Shown here one piece after another: positions 17,201-25,962 of a stretch of 64,000 nt of DNA. This DNA is from Chitinophaga sp. HK235. GTDB taxonomy: Bacteria > Bacteroidota > Bacteroidia > Chitinophagales > Chitinophagaceae. Below the pieces are notes generated by a model, which saw only the letters and a program-made list of their open reading frames with translations, did no database searches and had not been told where the DNA came from. The first letter of the stretch is position 1, and each line of letters opens with the position of its first letter. A program made the translations under genes and the position numbers. Location of the stretch: assembly GCF_018255755.1 (NCBI RefSeq), contig NZ_CP073766.1:6570501-6634500 (forward strand), written 5' to 3'.

Positions 17201-18574
17201 TCAAAAGCCTTCATGTGATCCTTGTTTTTTGATCATTTCCTGAACGAATGCTTTGGCCGGATCCCTGCCAATAATGATATCTTCACGCTGAGGAATAACT
17301 ATATGATCAGGCTGCACACCATGGCCATCATTCTTTGATGGATTGATTTGATAGGAGTGGCTGGCGATGTAACAAACGATTTTTGTATTGGGTAAAATAT
17401 ACTCCTCAGCATCACCACTGATCTGTGTGCGATTACCACCCGTTTCTTCTCCAATAAATGCGGCCCGCTGCGATTGTTGTAGATACGCGCTTACAATTGC
17501 CGCATTGGAAAAACTTCCTCCGTTGATTAATACATAGAGCTTTCCTTTGAAACAATGCGATGCAGGCAAAATCCACAATGCTTCTTTACTGCCTGACAGG
17601 TAATGGACGGGCTTTTTGATAAGGTAGGATAATAACAGTTTGCCAGGAGCGAAATCGCCGCCCTGGTTATCTCTCAAATCAAGCACGAGATGCTCTACCT
17701 GGTCATGTTGTATTGTAGAGAAGATTGCATGGATAGTGCTGTCGAAATTTTGTTCATATAAGGATTCCAGCAAATCAACATTAAAGGTTTTAATAGCGAG
17801 CAGCGCTGTATGCGCTAATGGCCATTTTTCATAAATAATACCTCGCCCTTTTTTTGAAACTGCAGACTGTAGATCATTAATGGATTTGTAAAATTGAATA
17901 CTGTCTTTCGGTAAAGCCCCAATAGCAGCGGTTCCTATTCCGCCATCCTTTTCTTTATACTGTAAAATAAATGTTGTGGGGTAACCAAATAAAAAACTGT
18001 AGTACTCTTTAAAATAATTGCTTATAACCCACTGGGCATATTGAAGATTATTCCCGTCCCTGATCTGCCTATCGAGTAATTGTTGGACGATGGTAGCAAC
18101 AGGTTGGCTGTTGATGCTGATAATTTCTGTGCCGCGCGCCAGTGAAGTATCTTTCAAACAAGGTATTTGCACAAACAACCGGTTGCCTGAAACGAACACA
18201 TGGAAAGGGAAGAACAAACTGTTTCTATTGTGATACATTCGCGTGGCTTCGCTCAACAACTCCATCGTATGCCCATCTTTGACCTTTCCGTTTAATAAGG
18301 TAATCAACCCATAGAACGTTCTTTCCGTCATAGGTTGTTGAATAGCGTTGTGCAGGCTATCCATAAAAATCACAAAATTTTTCCGGGGAGTATACTGGTA
18401 CAAATTAGGATGCGTTGTTTCCAGTTTGTAGCGCAGGTATTGCAAGTCTTCCTGCAATGCCTTTACAGGAAATACGCGGTCCGGTTGAAACCCGTTATCC
18501 TGCCCGGATGCAAGAGAGAGTACAAAAAATACGTTTGCCAGCAACAGGATTAAAAGAGCAGGAAGCCTGATCAT
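17201..18574 (-). CDS. S41-family peptidase (C-terminal-processing type), secreted
   Basis: 457 residues. A signal peptide (LLILLLANVFFVLSLASG) precedes a tail-specific-protease-like region, and the catalytic S41 core lies in the second half. The core shows VEHLVLDLRDNQGGDF, then LYVLINGGSFSNAAIVSAYL with the nucleophile Ser in GGSFSNAA, and GEETGGNR. It is probably a periplasmic or outer-membrane-facing serine peptidase without a clear PDZ domain. A 31-codon ORF (18581-18676, same strand) ends 6 bp before this start and could be a leader, but its coding status is uncertain. The stop codon overlaps a TTG-started 43-codon ORF downstream (17073-17204). Confidence 0.88.
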   Translation of the reverse strand: MIRLPALLILLLANVFFVLSLASGQDNGFQPDRVFPVKALQEDLQYLRYKLETTHPNLYQYTPRKNFVIFMDSLHNAIQQPMTERTFYGLITLLNGKVKDGHTMELLSEATRMYHNRNSLFFPFHVFVSGNRLFVQIPCLKDTSLARGTEIISINSQPVATIVQQLLDRQIRDGNNLQYAQWVISNYFKEYYSFLFGYPTTFILQYKEKDGGIGTAAIGALPKDSIQFYKSINDLQSAVSKKGRGIIYEKWPLAHTALLAIKTFNVDLLESLYEQNFDSTIHAIFSTIQHDQVEHLVLDLRDNQGGDFAPGKLLLSYLIKKPVHYLSGSKEALWILPASHCFKGKLYVLINGGSFSNAAIVSAYLQQSQRAAFIGEETGGNRTQISGDAEEYILPNTKIVCYIASHSYQINPSKNDGHGVQPDHIVIPQREDIIIGRDPAKAFVQEMIKKQGSHEGF

Positions 18575-18743
18575 TGTTATTCATGGTTTCCGCATGTTAC
18601 GTATTCTCTGGCACATTTGCAAGGCCGCAGGAGTAAGAGGTGCTGGAGGTAACTTGGTTTTCTTTGACGAAGCCATACCTGTTTTTAAACAAGTATAGAC
18701 AAGCTCCAAATTGTCGAACTGGTAAATTATTGACAGCGAGACG

Positions 18744-19365
18744 TTAAGGGAATTTATTATCCTTTTCCTCAAAACTCACTAACTCTTTATTTACCTCATC
18801 CAATAATTGCTTTTCAGTTGGTAGGTAAAGCTTATACTGGCTGGCAATGATTTGCTTTTGTCCTTCTGGCAGCGTAAATTTCACTACCGCATCATTTTTA
18901 TTCGCACAAAGCAAAATACCAATGGTGGCGTTTTCGTGTGGCAACTTCTCAATCCGGTCGTAATAATTTACATACATCTGCAGCTGTCCTATATCCTGAT
19001 GGGTTAGCTTTTGGGGCCCTAGCATCCTCATTATCAACACTTAATAGCAATTTATACTGAGTCCAGCTCAATTGCGTCCGCAGTGCGGACGCAATTGGAA
19101 ATGTGCGGTAAAACTGGCGATAACGCTCTAACTGTCTGGTCGAAAAACCGCTACCAAACTCCGGTTGAATCTTTTCAGAAAGGTACTTTATCAGATAGGT
19201 ACCATAGTCCGCCCGGTCTTTTCCCTCTTGTTCTTCTTCAAAAATACGTTTACCAATATGCCAATACATCAGCGTCCGCTGATGGTCTACTGTGCGAATA
19301 GCATTTTCTCTTGAATCTGAAATGATCGATTTGATGTCTGTAATAAAAGACTGGTTGATTAACAT
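18744..19365 (-). pseudogene. DUF1016/PDDEXK nuclease (YhcG-like), internal deletion and frameshift
   Basis: Two minus-strand frames together carry the two ends of a YhcG-type DUF1016 nuclease. Codons from 19365 give the N-terminal domain (RTLMYWHIGKRIFEEEQEGK, FSTRQLERYRQFYRTFP, ending YKLLLSVDNEDAR). A second frame from about 19020 to 18744 gives the C-terminal end (GQLQMYVNYYDRIEKLPHEN, TIGILLCANKN). The middle, which in intact members holds the catalytic PDDEXK strands, is absent, and the junction changes frame. Intact family members are about 340-370 residues; only about 200 remain. It is a dead gene lying 326 bp from tRNA-Asp. Confidence 0.85.
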
Positions 19366-19561
19366 AACTATGGTTTTAACAATAGATATGATTAATGAGA
19401 TTTCTTTATTTTTTCACAAAACCTTTACTCGTGGCTCGCTTGGAAATGACACCTTTGGATATCATTCGGCATGGTTCTATGCTTCACCCGGTGAGGTATT
19501 GTCGGCTTTTCTTTTGGTACAAGCGCGTTGCTGGTTCCGCTGAGAACCAACCCTCTAAAAA

Positions 19562-19608
19562 ACAAAACAGCGATAGAAATTCGATGAGAATTTGTATCGC
19601 TGTTTTGT
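19562..19608. repeat. Long perfect inverted repeat (hairpin)
   Basis: A 14-bp perfect stem (ACAAAACAGCGATA with its complement) encloses a further 6-bp pair AAATTC/GAATTT after one G-G mismatch, leaving a 5-nt loop. It may be a terminator for leftward or rightward reads, or a remnant of a mobile element end. Confidence 0.6.
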
Positions 19609-19652
19609 ACTATGCGTGGAGTCGTACCCGTCCCAGGAACAGGTTAAAATTA

Positions 19653-19681
19653 AAAGCCTCCAAACATAGTCTGAAGGCTTT
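19653..19681 (-). terminator. Terminator of the tRNA-Asp transcript
   Basis: Minus-strand stem AAAGCCT...AGGCTTT, followed by a T-rich run, about 10 bp past the 3' end of the tRNA. Confidence 0.7.
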
Positions 19682-19690
19682 ATACTCTTG

Positions 19691-19764
19691 CGGACTGGAC
19701 GGGACTCGAACCCGCGACCTCCGCCGTGACAGGGCGGCATTCTAACCAACTGAACTACCAATCC
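19691..19764 (-). tRNA. tRNA-Asp (anticodon GTC)
   Basis: The 74-nt minus-strand sequence folds into a full cloverleaf. The acceptor pairs GGATTGG with CCAGTCC (one G-T wobble) and has discriminator G. The D arm is GTTCAGTTGGTTAGAAT. The anticodon stem is CCGCC/GGCGG with loop CTGTCAC, giving anticodon GTC. The T arm is CGGGTTCGAGTCCCG. CCA is not encoded. It has its own downstream terminator. Confidence 0.97.
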
Positions 19765-19966
19765 GTTTGTTGCAGTGGGTGCAAATGTAAAAATAATTTA
19801 TTCATTTTATCAAAAAAAGTTTGATAAAACCTGAATACTGCAGAATTATTTCACTACTCACCGAAGATAAGCCAGCCACCAGAGAAGTTTTTGGTTATTA
19901 TAACGGGAATGCATACCTTGTATGTAATTTTTTTCGAATACAACCTGACCCTATAAACCATTCCGA

Positions 19967-20857
19967 ATGAATTCCCAGCAGTATATGCAAATGTACTGGC
20001 AGCAGCTCAAAAATATGGGCCTGAACAATGATGCGCTTGAGATGTACCGCCAGCAAATGGAACAGGCTATGAACGGCCCGTTGAACCCATTTGACGAAAA
20101 CTTAAAACAGTTCAACCAGTTCTTCACCGGCGATGATGCCGACGAAGAAGCACTCTGCCGCGAACCGGAAGCGGTACGCTTAAACCCCGCCAGCCTCCTG
20201 ACATCTGAACAACAATGGGCTGTCGCCTGCGGGGCCGACCTGGCCTTCCTCAACGGGCAATACCTCAACGATATCTCCACCGGTATCACCAGACACGAAT
20301 GCCGGCAGCTGTTATCTGAATGGTGGGACATAGACAGTACGGAAGAACTGACCGAAATGTTCGACTGGCTGCGCGACAGCGGCCACCGCATAGAATACGA
20401 TATCATCCTGCAGGCGCTCAACAGCGTATCCATGAAGGAAAGCAAGGCTTTCCTGCGGGAATACATTATTGCCAACGAACTGGAGGAAGCAGTGGTGATG
20501 GAAAGGCTCCGCAATACCCGCGATGCCCTGGAGCTTTTCAGAAAGAAAAACCTGATATACGACAAACTGCAGCCCGATATGCTGATATGGGACTTCGCCC
20601 GCATCATCAACCTGGCCCGCGCCGGCTTTGACGCCGGTTATATCAGCCAGGAACAGGCACTGCAGGAAATCATGGAATGTGTACCGGCCATCAGACGAAC
20701 CTACAGCTCCTGGAAACATTTGTCCTTATCCTATCAGTTTGCCCGCTGCGTGTGGAATGGGGTAGAGGAAGACAGCTTCCAGGCCTTGCAAAACAACATG
20801 GACTACCTGTTACAAGCCACAGACAGCCCCTGGACGCTACTATCCTGGAAAGCATAA
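19967..20857 (+). CDS. DUF1266-domain protein
   Basis: 296 residues, soluble, no signal peptide. The second half fits the DUF1266 pattern, with AVACGADLAFLNGQ ahead of it and then MLIWDFARIINLARAGFDAG, YISQEQALQEIMECVPAI and SWKHLSLSYQFARCVWNG. DUF1266 proteins are of unknown function, and some are found near secretion or toxin-related genes in other bacteria. The N-terminal ~60 residues are Gln/Met-rich and unassigned. It converges on the ROK regulator with only 2 bp between stop codons. Confidence 0.78.
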   Translation: MNSQQYMQMYWQQLKNMGLNNDALEMYRQQMEQAMNGPLNPFDENLKQFNQFFTGDDADEEALCREPEAVRLNPASLLTSEQQWAVACGADLAFLNGQYLNDISTGITRHECRQLLSEWWDIDSTEELTEMFDWLRDSGHRIEYDIILQALNSVSMKESKAFLREYIIANELEEAVVMERLRNTRDALELFRKKNLIYDKLQPDMLIWDFARIINLARAGFDAGYISQEQALQEIMECVPAIRRTYSSWKHLSLSYQFARCVWNGVEEDSFQALQNNMDYLLQATDSPWTLLSWKA

Positions 20858-20859
20858 AA

Positions 20860-22092
20860 TCATAACATATCAAACAGCTTATTGCGGGCCAGCAGGGAAG
20901 CACCGATTACGCCTGCTTTGCTGCCCAACCTGGACAATTTGTACTGCGTATCGTTGTTGACAAGGCTGAGTGAATATTTATTGATAGCACTTCTCAAAGG
21001 AAGGAATATAGCTTCGCCCGTGCCCGACAAGGCGCCGCCGAGAATGATCAGCTCCGGGTTATACAGGTTGATCAGAATGGCGATACCCTTACCCAGCTTT
21101 TCCCCGATGCTGGCAATCAGCTCTATGGCCAGCGTATCATCGTGATTGGCAGCATCCAGGATATCTTCAAGGGTGATATCTTTTACATTCGGGATTTTTT
21201 TGGTGATACTGGAAGTAGCCCCTTCTTTCAACCGCTGCCTGAACTGCCGTATCAATGCCTGGCCCGAGGTCTCCGTTTCCAGACAGCCCTTTTTGCCGCA
21301 ATGGCACAGGATTTCATTGTCAAAAAAGGGTATATGGCCAAACTCCCCGGCAAAGCCGGATTTGCCATAATACAACTCCCCATTGATCATAACGCCCAGG
21401 GCTATACCATAATCGGCATTGATAAAAATGACGTTCTTCTCGTTTTTAACCACCCCGCTGCAGAACTCTCCATAAGCCATAGACCGGGAATCGTTTTCTA
21501 CATAGGTTTTGATACCCAGCTTCTTTTCAATCACCCGGGTAAGCGGCTCCTCGTTAAAATAAAAATAACTGTAACTATACCCTGTACGGTAGTTGATACG
21601 GCCGGACAGGTTGATACAAATACCGGAAATCTTGCGGGCAGCACCTTTCAATTCTTTGATAAACTGGTTGATCAGGCGGCAAAGCTCATCCAGCGAGGCT
21701 TCGGTATTGCTAAGCTCATAAGGTATCTTCTCCTGGAACTTCACCAGCTCCTTCTGAAAGTTGAGCAAACCAATGTTGATATGCGTGTTTTTTACTTCCA
21801 CACCCAGGAAGAACAGGGAATTGGATTCCAGCCCGTAGAGGTTGGGCCGCCGGCCTACAGCCGATTCTGTTTTGCCGTAATCCTTTACCAGATCAGCTTC
21901 TATCAGTTCATTGATCAGCTCCGCAATTTTAGGTGAACTCACGTTCAGCACCTTGCTCAGATCAGCAATAGTAGTGCTTCCCTGATTGGCAAACCATGAT
22001 AGAATGTTCTTCTTTAGTTGCAGATTTTTGTAGGCTACCCCTGTTATTTCCTCATTATACAAGTCGCTGAGAAATGAATTATTCCTTGCCAT
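20860..22092 (-). CDS. ROK-family transcriptional regulator/sugar kinase-like
   Basis: 410 residues. The N-terminal winged helix (GSTTIADLSKVLNVSSPKIA) is followed by an actin-like ROK domain with phosphate-binding GISGICINLSGRIN-type strands. It carries the zinc-binding ROK signature CHCGKKGCLETETSG, preceded by GEFGHIPF. NagC/Mlc-type members repress sugar genes and release DNA on binding a sugar. ATG 22092 (MARNNSFLSDLYNEE) is chosen over an upstream ATG at 22125, which adds only a short hydrophobic tag. No sugar operon adjoins it, so the target is unknown. Confidence 0.9.
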   Translation of the reverse strand: MARNNSFLSDLYNEEITGVAYKNLQLKKNILSWFANQGSTTIADLSKVLNVSSPKIAELINELIEADLVKDYGKTESAVGRRPNLYGLESNSLFFLGVEVKNTHINIGLLNFQKELVKFQEKIPYELSNTEASLDELCRLINQFIKELKGAARKISGICINLSGRINYRTGYSYSYFYFNEEPLTRVIEKKLGIKTYVENDSRSMAYGEFCSGVVKNEKNVIFINADYGIALGVMINGELYYGKSGFAGEFGHIPFFDNEILCHCGKKGCLETETSGQALIRQFRQRLKEGATSSITKKIPNVKDITLEDILDAANHDDTLAIELIASIGEKLGKGIAILINLYNPELIILGGALSGTGEAIFLPLRSAINKYSLSLVNNDTQYKLSRLGSKAGVIGASLLARNKLFDML

Positions 22093-22196
22093 TAGTGGTT
22101 GATAAAGGATTTGATAGATATACAAGATAGTGATTTTCTTTCATTGGGGAGAGATATATGTATGTTATAAAAATATAATGTATTTGAATGAAGAAA

Positions 22197-22218
22197 AACC
22201 CCGGTATAGACCGGGGTT
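22197..22218 (-). terminator. Rho-independent terminator downstream of bestrophin gene
   Basis: A perfect 9-bp GC-rich stem (AACCCCGGT with its complement) and 4-nt loop, followed on the minus strand by TTTTTCTTC. It ends the USP-bestrophin transcript. Confidence 0.85.
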
Positions 22219-22283
22219 ATATTTATAACGCTATAAAATTTACGTCCCTTATTCAGACGTTTACTGACACATGAGCATTTTGT

Positions 22284-23198
22284 CTACAATACATAATACT
22301 TTTGCGTTACGAGCATGTCTTCCTGTGGCTCATACTGTTCCTGCAACATCTGCCGCAGGTCTTTTTCAATATTGCGTGCAATGGTTGTCACCGGCGTATC
22401 TGTAGGTTTATTTTCGAAAGGGTCCTGCAGATTGATGCCCATCTTTTCTATCAGCAGGAAAGAAGCAGCAATCGCAATCACCAGCGGTATCTCCATAAAA
22501 CCCATCACATCTATCAGCGCAAAAGGCAGCAGGAGTATAAAAAAGATCAGCGTAAAGTGCGTATACAGACTATAGGTAGCCGGAAACACCGTGTTCTTGA
22601 TCCTTTCACATCTACCCATGGAATCAGTAAGCCTTGACAACGTTTCGTCCATGCACATCTGCTGGTACTGGTTGATCCAGCCATTGTCCAGCGCCAGTTT
22701 GAGATCTTTACCATGTAAAAGCAACAAGGCAGCTGGCACATTATCATATTTCATCAAATGATTTAACTCCCTCCTTGTTAATAACCTGTCCAAACCTTTT
22801 AACGGATCGGTTTTTCGTAGTGACTGACCAAGACTAAAACACCAGGCTGCCTGTCGCTTTACAAATCGTTCCTGGAAATGGGCCAGCTCTTCTGACTGAT
22901 ACGTTGCATCCATCAAACTCAGGACCTGCCTCGTCAGGGAACGAGAATCATTGACAATAGCGCCCCAGATGGTTCTGGCTTCCCACCAGCGATCATACGC
23001 CTGGTTGGACCGGAAAGCCAGCAGCAAAGACAAGACAGTGCCCAATACCATCGGAACAGCTATAGGAATACTGATATCGGTAAAATCAAAACGGTAGTAC
23101 AAGGTGTTGATCGCCATGGTATAAACGGCCACCAGCAGGATTTCGTAACGTATTTTACCAAATACATATTTTAAGGGGATATTCTTCTTTAGTAACAT
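22284..23198 (-). CDS. Bestrophin-family anion channel
   Basis: 304-residue inner-membrane protein of the bestrophin/UPF0187 family, which forms pentameric Cl- or cation channels. It shows an N-terminal KNIPLKYVFGKIRYEILLVA, an early membrane segment followed by FDFTDISIPIAVPMVLGTVL, and the conserved RSNQAYDRWWEARTIWGAIV region. A C-terminal pair of membrane helices (FFILLLPFALIDVMGFMEIP) precedes the FENKPTDTPVT segment. It starts 20 bp after the stress-protein gene on the same strand, so they form one operon. Confidence 0.92.
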   Translation of the reverse strand: MLLKKNIPLKYVFGKIRYEILLVAVYTMAINTLYYRFDFTDISIPIAVPMVLGTVLSLLLAFRSNQAYDRWWEARTIWGAIVNDSRSLTRQVLSLMDATYQSEELAHFQERFVKRQAAWCFSLGQSLRKTDPLKGLDRLLTRRELNHLMKYDNVPAALLLLHGKDLKLALDNGWINQYQQMCMDETLSRLTDSMGRCERIKNTVFPATYSLYTHFTLIFFILLLPFALIDVMGFMEIPLVIAIAASFLLIEKMGINLQDPFENKPTDTPVTTIARNIEKDLRQMLQEQYEPQEDMLVTQKYYVL

Positions 23199-23218
23199 AA
23201 TACCCTGTTTTTAAAAGT

Positions 23219-23704
23219 TTACTCTGTAGCCATCAACAGCGCGGAAATGGTAGATCGGGTCACCACTTTATGGGTTCTGGCCAATGTTGTTTTGAGAATC
23301 GGATACTTTGAACTGCTGATCAGTTTGGCAGGATTGTAACTCCTTTTAGACGGACACAGATATTCATTGTCTGTAGGCAATACAATCAGATCTATATTCT
23401 GCGCCAGACAGAAATTACGGAAAGCCGCACGGGTATTGCCATGGAAGAATTCCACTTTCAGCTTGCTGACAGATGATGCATATTTGTTGCGGATGATCTC
23501 ACAACCATCTTTAAAATCAGCCGTGATCAAATCAATATGCCGGCTGTTACGGGTATACGTAATAAGTTCAAACAGTGAATCCGGCATATTCAAAGCATGC
23601 ATGAAGATGATGTTAACAGTTTCGTTGGGGTGTTGTGCAACCACACTGTGCACATATCCAAGTGAGCGTATGCTGAAGTCCGTAGGAATGAGTATATTTT
23701 TCAT
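23219..23704 (-). CDS. Universal stress protein-like domain protein
   Basis: 161 residues starting MKNILIPTDFSIRSLGYVHS, the typical beginning of the UspA fold in Bacteroidota. Later strands are VNIIFMHALNM and NIDLIVLPTDN. The canonical ATP-binding GxxG-x9-GS/T loop near the C-terminus is not clear, so it may be a non-ATP-binding variant. It is the first gene of a two-gene operon with the bestrophin channel. The promoter region at 23725-23807 carries phased repeats, and the upstream neighbour is a two-component system. Confidence 0.72.
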   Translation of the reverse strand: MKNILIPTDFSIRSLGYVHSVVAQHPNETVNIIFMHALNMPDSLFELITYTRNSRHIDLITADFKDGCEIIRNKYASSVSKLKVEFFHGNTRAAFRNFCLAQNIDLIVLPTDNEYLCPSKRSYNPAKLISSSKYPILKTTLARTHKVVTRSTISALLMATE

Positions 23705-23724
23705 AGCTGTTGCTTTTATAACAA

Positions 23725-23807
23725 CAAAACTAGAACCGCGATATTAGTAACTGGTAAGAAGGAAGTTAAAAGGTTGTAAGAATATGGTAAGAAAACGGTA
23801 AGAATAA
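23725..23807 (-). promoter_or_regulatory. Promoter of USP-bestrophin operon with six 11-nt-phased repeats
   Basis: On the minus strand a -7 box TAGTTTTG (23725-23732, plus-strand CAAAACTA) is followed upstream by exactly 9 nt. Then come six consecutive 11-nt units. On the plus strand they begin TATTAG (23742), GGTAAG (23753), AGTTAA (23764), TGTAAG (23775), GGTAAG (23786) and GGTAAG (23797). G at unit position 2, T at 3, A at 5 and AA at 7-8 are constant in the five distal units. No -33 box is seen where one would be expected; repeats occupy that place. One-turn phasing is the geometry used by OmpR/PhoB response regulators. The expected RNA start would leave a leader of about 14 nt. Confidence 0.6.
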
Positions 23808-23813
23808 CGGCCG

Positions 23814-25172
23814 CTACAGTGGAAGCTCCACCCTGATCTCAGTTCCGGCGTTTACCTGACTGTGTACGATAATATCACCTTTATGCATCCGGATAATATT
23901 CATGGCCAATGGCAAGCCGATACCATAACCCTTGAAGTGGCCGGTATTGGAGGCCCGAAAGAAAGGAGAGAAGATATAGGGAAGGTCCGCTTGCGGAATA
24001 CCGATACCCATGTCTTTTACATTAATGAGTACTTTCAGGTCAGTGGCCGCCAGCGCGATGGAAACGGGTTGGTTGTTGGAATACTTGATGGCGTTCATCA
24101 CAATGTTGCTCAGCGCCAGCTCCAGCAGTTGCTCATTGCCTGACACAGAAAGCTTTTCCTCTTCTTCGGGGAAAAGACTGTAATCTATTTCTACCCGGTT
24201 GCCAGGATGTATTTTATCAATCGTGTTTTTGATGGTGAACAGCAGCTCGTCCATTCGTACCTGGCCCCAGTCCTGCTTTTTGCCGTCAAAACCTGTTTGT
24301 GCCAGATGCAACAGGCTTTTGGTAATATGTTCCAGTCTGCCGGCCTCACTGAGGATATTCCGTAAAGCGGCCACATAGTTTTCCTGCGTCCTGCTTTTAT
24401 TGAGGGCCAGCTCCGCTTCTCCGATGATGGCGGTAAGTGGTGTACTTAGCTCATGCGAGGCATTGCTGACAAAGTTGTTCTGTGTTTCGAAGGCTGTTTC
24501 CAGGCGGTCCAGCATGTTGTTAAATGTCGTGGCCAGTTCGTTGATCTCATCCCGGCTTTGTTTGGCATCCAGCCGCAGATGCAGGTTACGCGAGCTGATG
24601 CTTTTTACCTGGTTCATGATATCCCGGATAGGCCGGAGGATATACCGGGAGAAGAAGATACCTGTGCCGATGAGGATGGCTGCCGAAACCACAAAACAGA
24701 TCAGCAGTATCTTACGCAGCCAGGCCAGGTATTCACTGCTGTACTGGTTGATGGCCGACACTATAACGATATACAGCCCCTGCTTGCTTTTATACAGCAC
24801 GCCTTCATAAAAGCGATTGCCATTGCGGTGGGTGGCCTTGTTTTGGGTGAGCACCTGGTGATAAAAGCTGGCAGGCAGTTTCAGCGTACTGTCCTGGTTG
24901 ATTTGTCCTCTTCCGCTTACCTGCAGCAGGTATTCTTTTTCTGAGGGTAGTTTTTCCAGATGTTCATCGCGTATTTCGTTATAGATCACGGAGTCTTCCT
25001 CATAATAGGGCAGGGAAGCCTTAGCGGTAATGTAGGCGCGTATCTCCAGCCGTTTGTAAAAATCTTCAAAGGAATGCTGGTTGGCAAAATAATACACCAG
25101 GATGCTCATCACCATGATGGTGGAGATGGTGAGCCCTGCAAAGATGAGCAATATCTGGGTACGTATCTTCAT
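23814..25172 (-). CDS. Sensor histidine kinase (HAMP, HisKA, HATPase_c)
   Basis: 452-residue inner-membrane kinase. Membrane helices lie at about residues 8-30 and 153-175 around a periplasmic sensor of about 120 residues. A HAMP linker (ILRPIRDIMNQVKSIS) is followed by the HisKA box with phospho-acceptor H240 in NASHELSTPLTAII, then the ATPase N box (ALSNIVMNAIKYSNN) and G boxes (MGIGIPQADLPYIF, GYGIGLPLAMNIIRMH). It overlaps the response-regulator stop by 4 bp. The sensor has no recognised ligand domain. Confidence 0.94.
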   Translation of the reverse strand: MKIRTQILLIFAGLTISTIMVMSILVYYFANQHSFEDFYKRLEIRAYITAKASLPYYEEDSVIYNEIRDEHLEKLPSEKEYLLQVSGRGQINQDSTLKLPASFYHQVLTQNKATHRNGNRFYEGVLYKSKQGLYIVIVSAINQYSSEYLAWLRKILLICFVVSAAILIGTGIFFSRYILRPIRDIMNQVKSISSRNLHLRLDAKQSRDEINELATTFNNMLDRLETAFETQNNFVSNASHELSTPLTAIIGEAELALNKSRTQENYVAALRNILSEAGRLEHITKSLLHLAQTGFDGKKQDWGQVRMDELLFTIKNTIDKIHPGNRVEIDYSLFPEEEEKLSVSGNEQLLELALSNIVMNAIKYSNNQPVSIALAATDLKVLINVKDMGIGIPQADLPYIFSPFFRASNTGHFKGYGIGLPLAMNIIRMHKGDIIVHSQVNAGTEIRVELPL

Positions 25173-25873
25173 TCGTTTTCCTTCAGCATGTAACCCAGTC
25201 CGGTAACGGTTTGTATCAGTTCCGGCAGGTTGTTTTTGTTGATTTTTTTCCGGAGATAGTTAATGTAAACATCGACCACTTTTGTATTGGTGTTGAAATC
25301 GATGCCCCACACCTGTTCCAGTATTTCCATACGCGACAGTACTTTGCGCGGATTTTTCATCAGATATTCCAGCAACCGGTATTCGGTGGCGGTGAGCTGT
25401 ATGGTGTTCCCCTGTCTGTTGGCGGCTTTGGTGTCGGTATTTAGTTCCAGGTCACCCAGCTGAAGCAGGGCAGCCTGTTCTGCTGCCGGTACTACGGGAA
25501 CGGCTATATTACTTTTCCGCCGCAGCAGGCTGCGTATGCGCGCTTCCAGCTCGGCCAGCTTAAACGGTTTTACCAGATAGTCGTCTGCGCCACTATCCAG
25601 TCCCATGACAATATTTTCTGTGGTGCCCAGTGCGGTGAGCATCAGGATAGGAGTAGAGAGCTGTGCATTACGCAGTGACCGGCATACTTCTATCCCATTC
25701 ATATTGGGCAACATCACATCCAGTATGATCAGTACAAAAGAGGGATTGTCCAGCGCCATACGCAGACCGCTGGTGCCATCAGGCGCTACGCTTACCTCAT
25801 AGCCGGCTTCCGCCAAACCGCGTGTGATAACCGATACCACAGCAGGTTCGTCCTCTATCAATAATAATTTCAT
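25169..25873 (-). CDS. OmpR/PhoB-family response regulator
   Basis: 234 residues. The receiver domain has phospho-acceptor D52 (LIILDVMLPNMNG), an acidic pocket (IEDE near residue 8) and K in DDYLVKPF. The C-terminal winged helix has QLTATEYRLLEYLMKNPRKV and VDVYINYLRKKIN. It overlaps the kinase gene downstream by 4 bp. A candidate target is the USP-bestrophin promoter directly past the kinase gene, which has 11-nt-phased repeats (inference). It is paralogous to the regulator at 37137-37811. Confidence 0.95.
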   Translation of the reverse strand: MKLLLIEDEPAVVSVITRGLAEAGYEVSVAPDGTSGLRMALDNPSFVLIILDVMLPNMNGIEVCRSLRNAQLSTPILMLTALGTTENIVMGLDSGADDYLVKPFKLAELEARIRSLLRRKSNIAVPVVPAAEQAALLQLGDLELNTDTKAANRQGNTIQLTATEYRLLEYLMKNPRKVLSRMEILEQVWGIDFNTNTKVVDVYINYLRKKINKNNLPELIQTVTGLGYMLKENE

Positions 25874-25962
25874 ACATCAACAAATATAGGACATGTCAAC
25901 TAAAGGTCATCCCTGGCAAAATATTTCTATCTTGCGAAAGGAAAAATAAGAACCATTGATCT

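Larger units (their letters stand above)
19366..19690. other. Intergenic region between nuclease remnant and tRNA, no gene seen
   Basis: 325 bp without a supported gene. It holds the long hairpin at 19562-19608 and the tRNA terminator at 19653-19681. The open frames in it have no protein-like pattern I recognise. Confidence 0.5.

Noticed and set aside
18581..18772. Minus-strand ORF between the S41 peptidase and the nuclease remnant
   Set aside because: Low-complexity basic composition and no recognisable fold; kept only as a possible leader of the peptidase gene.
19616..19640. Short sequence resembling the 3' end of a tRNA in opposite orientation to tRNA-Asp, as a possible attachment site
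   Set aside because: The match is interrupted by several insertions and no integrase or matching second copy is present.
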